Counted from the stretch's first letter, positions 21,704-32,395 are shown. The stretch is 64,000 nucleotides of DNA from Petaurus breviceps papuanus (GCA_028583685.1 JAMXIF010000073.1:7721742-7785741), one strand, 5' to 3'. The notes: generated from the sequence alone by a model not told the origin. Translations and numbers: made by a program.

Positions 21704-23229
21704 CAGGCATTCTTAACTTCTTTTGTTTCATGGATGCCATTGGAAGTCTGGTGAAACCTAAGGACCCTTTATCAGAATAATGTTTTTTGGTTCTTTTTAT
21801 AATTTCTTGATTTTTCATAAAGGCGTTAGCTTCTATTTGCTCCGTTCTAATTTTTAAGTAATTATTTTCTTCAGTGAGCTTTTGTACCTTCTTGTCCATT
21901 TGGCCAATTCTGCTTTTTAAGGCCTTCTTCTCCTCGTTGGCTTTTTGGACCTCTTCTGCCATTTGGGTTAGTCTATTTTTTAAGGTGTTATTTTCTTCAG
22001 TATTTTTTGGGTATCCTTCAGCAAGCTGTTAACTTGTTTTTCATGATTTTCTTGCATCGTTCTCATTTCTCTTCCCAATTTTTCCTGTACTTTTCTTACT
22101 TGATTTTCAAAATCCTTTTTGAATTCTTCCATGGACTGCCACCAATTCATATTTTTCTTGAAGGCTTTTCATGGAGGAGCTTTGACTTTCTTGTCATCTT
22201 CTGGTTGTTATGTTTTGATCTTCGTCACCTAAGTAAGATTGTATAGTCTGAGATTTTTATGCTGTTTGCTCATTTTCCCAGCCAAATATTTGACTTTCTA
22301 ATTCTTTGTCAAAGTAAGACTCTGCTTCCAGTGGGGGAAGAGTAGGTGCGTGTATACTGTCCCAAGCTTCAGGGGTTTTGTGCAGCTGTTTTCATCCTGT
22401 AAATTTTCAGCTCTTCCAAGGTGTTATGATTAAAGGAGAGGTGTTTACTCCTTTCCTAGCCTGTGCTCTGGTCTATAGTGACCACAAGCAATCTTTTCTG
22501 CCTTGGAATTGTGAGGAGGATTCCCTCTTCACTGCATCACAAGCTCCACCATACCAGCACTCCTCCTTACCCCCCAGACTCTCTCCCAGGACTGTGACCC
22601 AGATTCAAGCAGTACCAAGCAAGAAAATCCTGCCTCAACTACAGCAAAGAGGTCCCTGCAATGATTCTCTGATAGGTTACTTGTCCCCACACCACTGTCG
22701 CCACCTCTGCTGCCCTGGGGCCACACCAAGCTCTTCTTTCACCCAGGTCCCACAGAGTATTCCCACTGACTTTCTATGCTGTCTTTGGCATTTGTGGGTT
22801 GAGAAGTCTGCAAACTGCCACAGCTGCCAGTGATTCAGTCCCCTGAGGCCTGCTCCCACCCTGTCTATGCTGGCATAGCCCACACTGGATTGTGCTCTGC
22901 TCCCAAGCTTGGTGTGATAGATCCTTCCTGTCAACCTTCTAGGCTGTCTTGGACTGGAGATATGTTTCACTCCATCATTTTGTGGGTTCTGCAGCTCTAG
23001 AATTTGTTTAGAGTAATTTATTTTACAAGTATTTGGAGGGGTTTGGGGGAGAGTTCAAGCAAGTCCCTGTTTTTACTCTGCCATCTTGACTCTGCTCCTT
23101 CCCCCCCCCAGTGATGTTTTTAAATAAATAAAATGAAATATGTATGGTTGCCAAGGAAACCAATTCTATTGGAATACAGTTAGCAGCATATTAAAAATGA
23201 ATCAATGGACTCCTAGTTAAGAATCCCTA
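21704..23229 (+). mobile_element. hAT-type DNA transposon relic, split by L1
   Basis: Left end 'caggcattcttaacttcttt' and right end 'cctagttaagaatccct' form terminal inverted repeats of a non-autonomous hAT-like family seen again at 34106 and 47566. The two halves (21704-21787 and 23114-23229) are separated by the L1 fragment. Confidence 0.7.
21788..23113 (-). mobile_element. L1 LINE 5' end only (5'UTR plus ORF1 start)
   Basis: Reverse strand. The element starts at the right with the L1 promoter end (gagcagagtcaagatggcag near 23072-23096), followed by about 850 bp of 5'UTR. ORF1 follows, from about 22250 to 21788, encoding a basic N-terminus and a coiled coil (for example EEFKKDFENQVRKVQEKLG and KKVQKLTEENNYLKIRTEQ). 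A frame change lies near 21990. The RRM and C-terminal domains, ORF2, 3'UTR and poly(A) are absent. A short direct repeat atgttttt lies at both edges (21780-21787 and 23114-23121). This is the reverse of the usual 5'-truncated state. Confidence 0.85.
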
Positions 23230-23509
23230 ATAGAAGATAATACTTCTTGATAATTAGAACTATATACCAATGGAATAAGTTTACTCAGTGAGTTTCCCCA
23301 TCTCTTTAGTTCTTCAAGTTGAGATCAAAGAATCACTTGATTGATGTTGTAGATAAGATTTTTTTGATTGAATAAGTGGTTGAACTAGATAAATTAGGAG
23401 ATCCCTTTTAATTTTGTTTTTCTATGATTCTAACATGGCTTCTTAGGATGTCTAGTACAGTTATCACAATTCTAGTATGGTTATTACTCTGTGAAACAAA
23501 GTATGTGCT
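23230..23509. other. Unique DNA
   Basis: I see no exon or RNA gene here. A MIR-like scrap may lie at 23370-23430, before the MIR-type SINE. Confidence 0.4.
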
Positions 23510-23745
23510 ACAAAGGCTGTGTGGCATAGTAGAAAGAGAACTAGAGTCAAGGTTAGAAGTCCTTGGTTGGCTTCCACACCAGATACATCCTAGTGTGGAA
23601 GTCACTTAACCTCCTAAGCCTTAATTTGCTGACTTGTCAAATTGGGATAGTAATTTCTACCATTTTCCTCAGAGCTGCTGTGAGGAAACTGCTTTCTAAG
23701 CCTCAACGTGTAAGGCAAATGTTAAATTATGTTTATTATTGGCAG
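23510..23745 (+). repeat. MIR-type SINE, full length
   Basis: 'ggctgtgtggcatagtagaa', 'gtggaagtcacttaacctcc', 'gtcaaattgggatagtaatt', 'gagctgctgtgaggaaactg', 'gtaaggcaaatgttaaatta'. Confidence 0.85.
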
Positions 23746-24476
23746 GACCACTCAAGCATCGTTACTATTGTTTTATCAAAGAGATGATAAGAGATATTGC
23801 TTTTCATGCTCTAAGAGCATTGCTGTATAGAATTATACTGAGTGAAGATATGGTCTCTGTCACTGAATGGACAAGATGATGATGCAACTCATCAACGTTT
23901 GTAAGCCTGATTTGTGGGTATAAGAAAGAGCCTGGAATTGGTGTAACCCTACATGTGCATGCAGGAGATTTTTATGGAAAATGTTTTTTTTGCTTGGCTA
24001 CGTTTAACAGTGATTGCTGTCAGTGGCAGCTTTTTATGAGTCTTGCCAAACAACAGTTTCTTAGTAGCAAATTGCAGCAGATTTGTTATAATTAATTGTT
24101 ATCCATAAATAGAATAAAATACTGCCCACTTTTCAAATTTCTTTAAATGCAGTATTAAATTTTTTTTTAAAGAAAAGGTGTTTTTCCAGGTGCATCCTTA
24201 TAGCACCTGACATTTATTCTAACACTTGTCATTTGGAAGAATTTGAAAACATTTTCTACATATTCCTCACATAAGGCTAACATAAGGAAGGGGGCAGCTA
24301 CATTGGAGAGGGAACAAAGAGACAGTATAACTAAATGAAAAGTGTTCGTGGGACCCGGAAGGCCACTGTAGTCGTAGGTAAAGTGGATTCAGGGCCAACA
24401 TATTATCTATAAATCTCATGTTTTCGAAGGAAGGCATTCTTCTTTACTTACCTACTCCAAAGCACTTCTTTTATGG
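23746..24476. other. Unique stretch with a strong conserved-element look
   Basis: 23960-24160 is repeat-free with clustered sites: a TAATTAATTGTTAT homeodomain-type run, a CArG-like ccataaatag, and balanced composition. This may be an enhancer; inference only. Confidence 0.4.
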
Positions 24477-24720
24477 TTATTGTTGTTGTTCAGTTATTTC
24501 AGTCCTGCCCGACTCTTCGTGACTCTTTTTGGGATTTTCTTGTCAAAGATGCTGGAGTGGTTTGCCATTTCTTTCTCCAGTTCATTTTACAGATGAGGAA
24601 ACTGAGGATTAAACGACTCTCCCAGAGTTACGCAGCTAGTAAGTGTCTGAGGCCAGATTTGAACTTGGGTTTTCCTGACTCCGGGCCTGGCGCTCCATCC
24701 ACTCTGCCATCTTGTTGTCC
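24477..24720 (-). repeat. MAR1-type SINE, reverse, full length
   Basis: Begins with the (GTT)n-like tail complement 'tattgttgttgttcagttat', then 'ctttctccagttcattttac', 'gtctgaggccagatttgaac', and ends in the head at 'catccactctgccatcttgt'. A weak duplication (ttatggt) is present on each side. Confidence 0.95.
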
Positions 24721-24969
24721 TCTTATGGTACTGAAAGTCTAAAGAGGAGAATGTATCCTTTTGGATCCAATAGAATCGTCCATCACTCTACTGTATCATA
24801 AGTTTTCTTATGTATAAACCACATCCGACACACCCAAATTACATTCAATTAATATTTACTAAATATCTCCTATATAAAATAAAAAATAGATATCTCTAAG
24901 CACTGAGAAAGAGATAAAGATGAATAAGATGGAATTCTTGTTTTCAATGAACATACCCAAGGGTGTATT

Positions 24970-25145
24970 CTGTCTGTTGTTCTTCATCCTTCATTCTCCA
25001 AGAGGACTCATGACATCAGCAGGGTGATGACTTGACCTTTAAGTGAATTGGATTTAAGTGAGGCAGAACTGAGCAAAGTCATCAGCCTCACTCCCTCCTC
25101 CAGAGTCACCCAAGTTCATTGGCAAGACATAGGTCAAGATGACTG
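24970..25145 (-). repeat. RTE-tailed marsupial SINE, reverse
   Basis: 'gttgttcttcatccttcatt', 'gcagggtgatgacttgacct', 'aagtgaggcagaactgagca', 'ccctcctccagagtcaccca': the reverse complement of the family at 19515. Confidence 0.85.
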
Positions 25146-25249
25146 GCCATGACCCCCCTATGCTGCCTAACAGAGTGGGCTATGACTTTCTGAGTGGGTT
25201 ATGACTTTATTCTGAGTAGGCTCTGACTTTCCATGTTACAAAATATGTT

Positions 25250-25420
25250 GACAATGTGGCCATATTAGATTGAGAATAGGCCTGGAAGGCAGAAATGAGT
25301 TCAAGTGTGATCTGTGACACATGATGAGTGTGTGACCCTGGGTACCTCTTAATACTCTTGATAACTCTCTAAGCCTTAAAGTTTTAGGGCAGGTGATGAC
25401 TGTCATTGATATAGGGAGTT
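25250..25420 (+). repeat. MIR-like SINE, degraded
   Basis: 'gaataggcctggaaggcaga', 'gtgtgaccctgggtacctct', followed by 'gtcattgatatagggagttt', a tail shared with the elements at 50280 and 51540. Confidence 0.6.
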
Positions 25421-25423
25421 TCC

Positions 25424-25586
25424 ATGGGTGGCTAGGTGGCGAAGTGAATAGAGCACTGGCCCTGGAGTCAGGAGGACCTCAGACACTTAACACTTACTAG
25501 CCGTGTGACCTTGGGCAAGTCGCTTAACCCCAATTACTCTCCAAAAAGCAACAAACAAATAAATAAATAAGACAGATAGATAGATA
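25424..25586 (+). repeat. WSINE1-like SINE, young
   Basis: 'ggtggctaggtggcgaagtg', 'gccctggagtcaggaggacc', 'gtgtgaccttgggcaagtcg', 'cttaaccccaattactctcc', then an A-rich tail grown into AAAT and GATA units. The target duplication gatatagggagtttcc (16 bp, perfect) is at 25408-25423 and 25587-25602. A few bases of the middle (the 'gagttcaaatc' B-box area) are missing. Confidence 0.95.
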
Positions 25587-25602
25587 GATATAGGGAGTTT
25601 CC

Positions 25603-26299
25603 TCACCTGAGAGTTCTCCGTGTCAATTAAATTGTAGGTTCAGTCCCTAACCCTATAAATCCTGGAGGAATAAAAAAAGATAGTCTGAATTAGGTTTTTC
25701 AGTTTTTCAACACAATTTTATATAGCTTTTGGCATGGAGCTGAATTTGGATTAAGGTGCTCCATTTTCCTCTAATCTTTCCTGAAAAATGATTTTGCAAC
25801 TTCTAACATAGACATACCTAGGAAATAGATCATTTCAATGTATTGCAAAATGATCAAAGCAGAAATGAAAAGCTCCATAAAATAGATTTTCTGTTTGTTT
25901 CACCACTGACTACTTTTCTAGAGCTTTTAGCTAGAATGAAGACCTTTATTAATTCTCCATAAGCAACACCCAGCAAAGCCCCCAAAAAGTCAGTGACAAA
26001 AGATTGTTGTGCTAGACCTTAGCCCCTTTCAGGGCTTGACTAGAGGCTAGAAATGATACTTTTTGTACAGAATATAGCTCCACAGGCTTTTGTGCTATGA
26101 AGCTAAAAATGTGATTGATGGAAATAGTTCTGGAGTGTTTACTTAGTGAATCTGTTAGCTTATTATTAAGGAAGTCTGTAGAACTAGACGAAGAAAAGCT
26201 TAAATAGCTTTACTGTTCAGTGTAAAAGCCATCGAGACTATTTTTAACTTTTATAGAAAATATTTAGGTTGAGTGGTTTTTCTGTATATAGGGGATTTT
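25603..26299. other. Unique DNA
   Basis: No repeat recognised. 26040-26200 has an even composition that could mark a conserved element. Confidence 0.4.
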
Positions 26300-26435
26300 T
26301 TCCCTCTCTATATAAATACATATGTATGTGTATATGTGTATATATAGGATGTGTGTGGGGTGGGGGGGGAGAGAAGGAAAGAGGGAGGGAGTGGGGAGAA
26401 AGAAAAAGGAAAGGAGGAAGAGAGAGAGAGAGAAC

Positions 26436-26486
<51 letters not shown>

Positions 26487-26496
26487 NNNNNNNNNN

Positions 26497-26545
<49 letters not shown>

Positions 26546-26625
26546 GGGAGAGAGAGAAGGGAAAAGGGAGGAAGAGAGGGAAAGAAAGAGGAGGAGAGAG
26601 AGAGGTAGAAGGGGGAGGAAGACAA
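26300..26625. repeat. TA/TG, purine-rich and (TG)n compound repeat with gap
   Basis: TATATG repeats (26310-26350), a G/A-rich strand (26355-26435), (TG)n at 26442-26543, then a second G/A-rich stretch to 26620. A 10-N gap (26487-26496) sits in the TG run with TG on both sides, so the TG length is not known. The His/Thr or Cys/Val open frames are repeat artefacts. Confidence 0.97.
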
Positions 26626-26997
26626 CTCTGTGTGTGTTCTTCATTTCCCCCTGTAACCTGATGAGATAGGCTAGAGCTAGTGCTGATTGTGTTATAAACT
26701 CCCCAAATGATGAATATTGTTCTTTTGTGTAAAGTCATAGTTTCCATGAGCAAAACTCTCACTATGGTCTAAGTTACATTCTTTTGTCTCAAGATGTTTA
26801 TCTCATAAGTTCTAGTCATTGTTTTCCTTCCAAAGCTAAGCTGTCATCCAAGATATTTTTATTGCTTGCTATGTGACAGGAACTCTCCCAGGTTCTGGGA
26901 ATATAAATATATAATTGAGGCAATCCTTACCTTTAAGCAACTTACATTCTACTAAGGAGGAAATAACATGGGTACAGATGAGTATGTATGGGATTTA

Positions 26998-27093
26998 GAG
27001 GGTGTCCCATATGACATAAGGCACTTACAAGCTTTAAAAGTTTAAATAAGCTTTAATAGCTTAAAACTGCCCTAACACATGTGGGATACCCTG
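26998..27093. mobile_element. Tc1/mariner-type MITE, 96 bp
   Basis: Near-palindromic: left end 'gagggtgtcccatatg' against the right end, which reads 'cagggtatcccacatg' on the other strand. TA dinucleotides flank it (26996-26997, 27094-27095), and the centre is AAGCTTTA-type. The size, inverted ends and TA target fit a mariner-derived miniature element. Confidence 0.8.
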
Positions 27094-27202
27094 TATACAA
27101 ATTAAATACACAGTGATGGGGGTGTATGGGAGGGGGAATCAGGAAAGTCTAAGTAAAGGAGGTTTGTTCTCGAACTGAACCCTAAAGGGATCTAGGGATT
27201 TC

Positions 27203-27356
27203 TTTTTTTTTCTTTTTGGAGGGGCAATTGGGGTTAAGTGACTTGACCAAGGTCGCATGGCTATTTTTTTGTGCTAAGTGTCTGAGGCCGGATCCGAACC
27301 CAGGTCCTCCTGACTCCAGGGCCGGTGCCCTATTCACTGCACCACCTAGCCGCCCC
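27203..27356 (-). repeat. WSINE1-like SINE, reverse, young
   Basis: 'ggggcaattggggttaagtg' to 'gcaccacctagccgcccc'. A perfect 17-bp target duplication, agggatctagggatttc, is at 27186-27202 and 27357-27373. It is one of the youngest insertions in the window. Confidence 0.97.
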
Positions 27357-28079
27357 AGGGATCTAGGGATTTCCAGGTGCATAAGATGAAGAGAGAACAT
27401 TCTAGGCATAGGAGACAATCTGTGGGAAAGCACCATAGGTAGGAGACAGACTCTCTTGTTTGGGAAACAAGAAATAGGCTGATGGATTGGTGCAGAGAAT
27501 GTGTGAGAGGGAGTGATGAATAATCACATGGGAAAGACTGACTGGGGCCAGATTTTGAAGGGTTTTACTTGCCAAACAGAGAAGTTTGCATCTTTTCTTT
27601 AAGATACTGAAACTTCATCATTAATGGAACAACATGGTCAGAACTTTGCTGCAGAAATAAATTTTTCATTTGTTTCAATGATGGATTGGAGAGGGAAGAT
27701 GGATGCTGGAAGGCCAATTAGGGGAGTGTTGCAAAAGACCAGAGAAGAGGTAATGAAAGGGCCTGAACTACAGTGGTTGTGTTATGAGTAGAGAAAAGGA
27801 GGTCAATTTTGGAAATGTATCACCTACGGCTTTTCCTTACTTTTTCCTACCTCTTAGTTGAGGACCCAGCTTCATATTTCAGGTCAATCTCAGTACATTT
27901 CCTCTTGTTTCTTTCTCTTTATTTGTAAACCCCTTAAATAACTTATTTCTCCTCCTTCCCACTAGTCTCTTGTGTCTCTTTTCCCCTCTGCTTTCCTGTT
28001 TTTATAGGGGCTCATTTCAGAAGATAAGCTCACTTCACCTTCTCTTTTAGGCTTTGGATAACATCTGATGATTTGTGCC

Positions 28080-28340
28080 CACATCTGTTCAACAAGCATT
28101 TGTTAAACACCATTTAGGTACATTGAAAAGTGAAAATGAAGCAATCTTTGCCCTCAAGGAGCTTATATTATATTGGGGATGGGAGATGGGGAGAAACACA
28201 CACACATATACTTAATACAAATACAAAGCAAAATGGATGCAAAGTAATTTTTCAGAAAGCCCACTAACAACTGGAATAATCTGGAAAGGCCTTTTGTAGG
28301 AGTTAGTACTTGAATGGAGCCTCAAAAAAGAGCTACAGAC
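28080..28340 (-). repeat. L2 3' end, reverse
   Basis: 'caacaagcatttgttaaaca', 'gccctcaaggagcttatatt', 'ccttttgtaggagttagtac', 'ttgaatggagcctca' follow the reverse L2 order. Confidence 0.8.
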
Positions 28341-28377
28341 ATTAATTGGCAGTGATGGTGTGAAATGATCATGTTTA

Positions 28378-28521
28378 CTTTTTGGGGGGAGATAGTAAGA
28401 GTTAGGTGACTTGCTTAGGGTCACGCAGCTAGTAAGTGTCAAGTGTCTCAGGTCAGATTTGAACTCAGGTCCTCCTGAATCTAGGGCTGGTGCTCTATCC
28501 ACTGTACCACCTAGCTGACCC
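28378..28521 (-). repeat. WSINE1-like SINE, reverse
   Basis: 'ttaggtgacttgcttagggt', 'cagatttgaactcaggtcct', 'ctatccactgtaccacctag', 'ctgaccc'. It is older than the copy at 27203. Confidence 0.9.
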
Positions 28522-28654
28522 ATAATGTTTTCTTTTGAAGAAATATTAGAGCATCATGAGAGGGGACTGAGACTAGGGTAATCAAACTGGTAATAAGGAT
28601 TCTAGGGCTTTAAAGCACGTAGCCAGAATACTGTAGCTATTTGAGAATCATACA

Positions 28655-28910
28655 CATGCAGCTGGTGGCACAGTGGACAGAACAATGGGCTTGAAATCAG
28701 GAAGACCCGAGTTCAAATCCAGCCTCAGACACTTACTAGCTGTGTAACTCTGGACAAGTCACTTACCTTATGTCTGTCTCAATTTTTTAATCTGTAGAAT
28801 GAGGATATTAATATCTCCCAGGGCTGTTGTAAGGATCAAATGAGATACTATCTATAAAGTGTTTAGCACTTAGCATTGGTACAGAGCAAGCAATTAATAA
28901 ATGCTTTTTT
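28655..28910 (+). repeat. MIR-type SINE, full length
   Basis: 'gcagctggtggcacagtgga', 'cgagttcaaatccagcctca', 'gctgtgtaactctggacaag', 'cccagggctgttgtaaggat', 'gtttagcacttagcattggt'. Confidence 0.9.
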
Positions 28911-29124
28911 GATTGATTAATATTGTTTATACATGTATTCTTCAGTGCATAGGTGAACTTCCACAAAATTCTCTTATATTTGGACTTGTGTTTTCCTGTT
29001 GACTTAAATCCAGAAACAAATCTGAGAATTCTGGGAATTGGAATATTACTGTTGCTGCTGTGGTGGTGGTCATGGTGGTAGATGGATAAAGAGATAGACA
29101 TACACTTTATGTTTTTAGAGAATG

Positions 29125-29290
29125 AATAGTGAAAAGAACACATGATTTAGAGGCAGACAAGCTGGGTCCACATCCTGGCTCTCTCCTTAGCTGACTTTGT
29201 GACCTTGGCAAAGGTCCCTAAACTCTCTGGGCTTTTGTTTCCTCCCCTGCATAATCATGGGCAGGCATTACAATACTGCCATAATACCTG
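29125..29290 (+). repeat. THER/MIR-type SINE
   Basis: 'tgatttagaggcagacaagc', 'ctgactttgtgaccttggca', 'aaactctctgggcttttgtt'. Confidence 0.75.
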
Positions 29291-30011
29291 ATTGCAATGC
29301 CTGCTTCCCCCAAGTACACGCAAGGTGGACGGCTGCTACTCTTACATGAGCAAAAACATGTGTGTTCAATTAGTTCACATTGATGCAGACAAATACTTGT
29401 TGCACACCTGCTATTTTGTCCTGATTTTTATAAAGTTTGTAATCACAGACTTCTGTATGTTGAGTCACCATATAATATTTAATAACTCTGGTGAGAGAGT
29501 CCACTGAAAAGCAATATGTTATTTAAAAGAAGATAAATTTATGGTCAGTGATTCAAGGGCCTGTGAATGTGTATCTTGGGGAAAACCAGAGCAGGTCTAT
29601 TGACTTCTAAAATATGACTCTGTAGAAAGGAATTACTTAGCATGGTTCAAAGGTGAGTAGCTAGATGTAATGAAATGAAATTAGGAGAAGACAAATTTCT
29701 TAACATTTATAACTATTGGATTTTCTTTCCCAAAGGAAGTGTTCCAGTCCTTGTTCTTTGGGAGAGACAAAATCTTATTAAGTGAATCATATGTCTTCAG
29801 TGACATATGATAGAGGAATTGGGGGTGGAGGGAGGAGAGCACTGTTTGAAAATTTGGCCCTAGTTTTTATGATTATATGGAGAGATGTCTGGAACTGCCA
29901 AGACTAAAAACCATTCTACCTGCCCAGAATTTCTAATTAAAATGAATGTAAAACAAATTTCCTTTGCTTGACTCTACTTAGTAATTAAGGAGAGCTTTTA
30001 TTTTTTCTTCA
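29291..30011. other. Unique DNA
   Basis: No repeat recognised. 29870-30000 is an even-complexity AT-rich block (tttctaattaaaatgaatgt) that may be conserved. Confidence 0.4.
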
Positions 30012-30234
30012 GGGGGAGTTAGGTGGTATAGTGGATAGAGTACTGGGCCTGAGTTCAAATTAGGCCTTAGATGCTTACTAGCTGTGTGACCCTGGACTTA
30101 ACTCTGTTTGCATCAGTTTCCTTATCTGTAAAATGGGCCAGAGAAGGAAATGGAAAATCACTCCAATATCTTTGCCAACAAGACTCCAAATGAGGTCACG
30201 AAGAGCTGGACACAACTGAAATGATTGAATAACA
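30012..30234 (+). repeat. MAR1-type SINE
   Basis: 'gggggagttaggtggtatag', 'gctgtgtgaccctggactta', 'ccttatctgtaaaatgggcc', 'ctggacacaactgaaatgat'. Two small internal deletions relative to other copies. Confidence 0.95.
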
Positions 30235-30800
30235 AATGCCAAGCATTATGATAAAAGCTGGGGATACAAATACAGAAAATAAAATAAGGGATGGGAAGGA
30301 TAACTTGCCAGAAATATGGAAGTTTGGGAGATGGGAGATTTTGTTTTGTTTTGGGGAGGGGGTGTAGATAGAGAATTCATTTTGGGATATGATGAATTTG
30401 GATATAATGTCTCTGGCACATCCAGTCTGAAATGTCCAATAAGCAACTGATGATGTGAATCTAGAGGTCAGGAGAGACTGGGGCTAGAATTTTATAGCTA
30501 GATCTGTGAGTCATCTCTAAAGTGATGAGAATTAGACCCATGAGAGCTAATGAGGTTACCATGGGAGAGAATGTATAGAGAGAGGGAAGACAAGAGATCC
30601 CAGGATAAAACTTTGGATGACCCCCAAAGTAGTGAATTATGCTATTCGGTAAAGAGCCCTCAAAGGAAACTGAGGAGTGGTCAGACAGGTAGGAGGAGAA
30701 AAAGGAGAAAATAGTAAAAAAAAACAAGCAAACCCACAGAGTAAAGGTTATCTAGGACCCGGATGGTCAGAAATGTTATGTAGTAGATAGGTGAAGATAA
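30235..30800 (-). repeat. L2-associated relic, reverse
   Basis: 'gataaaagctggggatacaa' (reverse L2 3' end), then 'gaaatgtccaataagcaact', 'gtgagtcatctctaaagtga', 'gctaatgaggttaccatggg'. The later part is a common mammalian relic that I place with L2 from memory. Confidence 0.5.
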
Positions 30801-31195
30801 TAGATTTGAGAACTAGCAGCCTTTAGAAGGAGGTTGGAGAGTAGTAATGATAAACTTTATCTATTCCAGACTTTCACCTAAATTCAGCCTTACACTAGGA
30901 AAAAGAGAAAAAAAAACCCTCAGCTTCCTTCTCCTTTCATCTTTGTCTTCCTTTGCCCACTACTTGGCCTCCAGCTTTCAAAACTCAGAACTCAGTAGGG
31001 TATCATTAGCATTATAGTTCAGCTGTATTATGAATTAAATAGGCTTGGGGACTGGCCTGGCAGCCTGACCACCATTTATAATTTAATAACTGCACAAATT
31101 TGGAATGTATTTCCCCCTATATACATCGGAGTTACAAATAGACTTTTGAAACACTATCCATTCATAAACTGAAGAAGAAGGGGAGGGAAGAATAG
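30801..31195. other. Unique DNA
   Basis: No repeat or exon recognised before the purine tract. Confidence 0.4.
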
Positions 31196-31440
31196 AGAGA
31201 GTGGGGGGGGAAGAGAGAGAGCAGGAGACAGAGAGAGAAGAAGAGAGAGAGGAGGGAGGGGGAGAGAGGGGGGAGAGCGAGAGCAGGAGACAGAGACAGA
31301 GAGAGAAGGAGGGAGAGAGAGAGAGAGCAGGAGACAGAGAGAGAAAAAGAGAGAGAGGAGGGAGGGGGAGAGATGGGGGAGAGAGAGAGCAGGAGACAGA
31401 GATAGAGAGAGTAGAAGAGAGAGAGACAGACAGAGAGAAT
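31196..31440. repeat. Purine (GA-rich) minisatellite
   Basis: Almost pure purine over 245 bp. The landmark gcaggagacagaga-type word begins at 31221, 31283, 31327 and 31389, giving spacings of 62, 44 and 62 bp, so a longer unit has been duplicated. The Glu/Arg-rich open frame is a by-product. Mirror-symmetric purine DNA of this kind can form triplex (H-DNA). Confidence 0.95.
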
Positions 31441-32219
31441 ATGAGGCTTTTTTGGTTTGTAATAAGAACTATTCTAAGTTAAGCAAAGAACATCAGACAT
31501 TTATACGATGAACACACTTGCACCACCATATGTTCTAACTGTCATGTGGAGAACCTCTGACTTACAAGGGAAACTTGGAAGCTAGACCAAAATGATAGAG
31601 AACAAGAGAAATTAGGAAGAAAATAGAGACTAAGATCCACAGAATGAAAAAATCGTGACAGACAATATACTAATAGTTGTGAGCGTCTGTCCATCTTTGG
31701 GGTTCATAAATGTAATAAAACTTTATAGAAGACAGAAAAAACCAAAGAGGGATATTTTAAAAAATTAAACTTTTGGCAATGTCACTAAAAAAATAAATGA
31801 TTTTACTAATGTATTTGTAGTTGCCAGATGGTTCAAAAGGACACTTTGGTACTACATGAAATGAGATAAGCTAATTGGAGATGGACTAGGTAAATAACAG
31901 ATGTCCTGAGTAGCTAATTTACTTCTCTTTTTATGAAATAAAAATACAATGGAGAACTTTATACTTGTATTAACTGCCCCCAAATGAATGCTTTACTAGT
32001 TCTTTTGCAGATCAGGAACAAGGGAAAAAAAGACCAACTTCTTGCAGGTGAGAGTGGGGATGCTGAGGGGCCATAGGATAAGCTTGTAGGACTCTGAGGG
32101 AGAGAGGAAAATCCCTTCCCTCCCCACTACCAGTCACTCTTCTCTTTCCTACTTTATATAAATTATTCTTCTTTTCATTCCAGATTATACGGAGACCATC
32201 TAGTCCCAAGAATAGTCCA
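31441..32219. other. Unique DNA
   Basis: I see no repeat family, exon or RNA gene between the purine minisatellite and the reverse L1 end. Confidence 0.45.
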
Positions 32220-32395
32220 GCCAACTTCTCTGTTAAAAAAAATATTTCATTAAATATTTCCCAATTACATAAAAAAATCTTAACATCCATTTAAAAAGAA
32301 ATTTTGAGTTCCAAATGATCTCCCTGTGACCTGCCCTTCTCCCACCCCTTGAGAAGACAAGCAATATGATATCTATTTTACATGTGATGACTCCA
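32220..32395 (-). repeat. L1 3' end, reverse, short
   Basis: 'aaatatttcccaattacata', 'aaattttgagttccaaatga', 'ccccttgagaagacaagcaa', 'tatgatatctattttacatg': the reverse complement of the L1 3' terminus. Confidence 0.8.

Larger units (their letters stand above)
26845..27840 (-). repeat. L2 LINE, long reverse copy with two insertions
   Basis: Starts with the L2 3' end in reverse (attgcttgctatgtgacagg, ctgggaatataaatatataa), continues after 27094 (aggaaagtctaagtaaagga, gaaccctaaagggatctagg), then 27374-27840 (ggcataggagacaatctgtg, gatggattggagagggaaga). A mariner-like MITE and a young SINE interrupt it. Confidence 0.8.

Noticed and set aside
21642-21962. 106-residue coiled-coil protein as a host gene
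   Set aside because: Only its first 58 or so residues are L1 ORF1; the rest reads into the flanking hAT relic. It is a LINE fragment.
22378-22833. 151-residue open frame opposite the L1
   Set aside because: It is the antisense of the L1 5'UTR, which is GC-richer and so has fewer chance stops.
26244-26762. Thr/His, Cys/Val and Arg/Glu-rich open frames of up to 172 residues
   Set aside because: They come from TG and purine repeats and read through a 10-N gap.
31201-31482. 93-residue Glu/Arg-rich open frame
   Set aside because: A product of the GA minisatellite; no independent coding sign.
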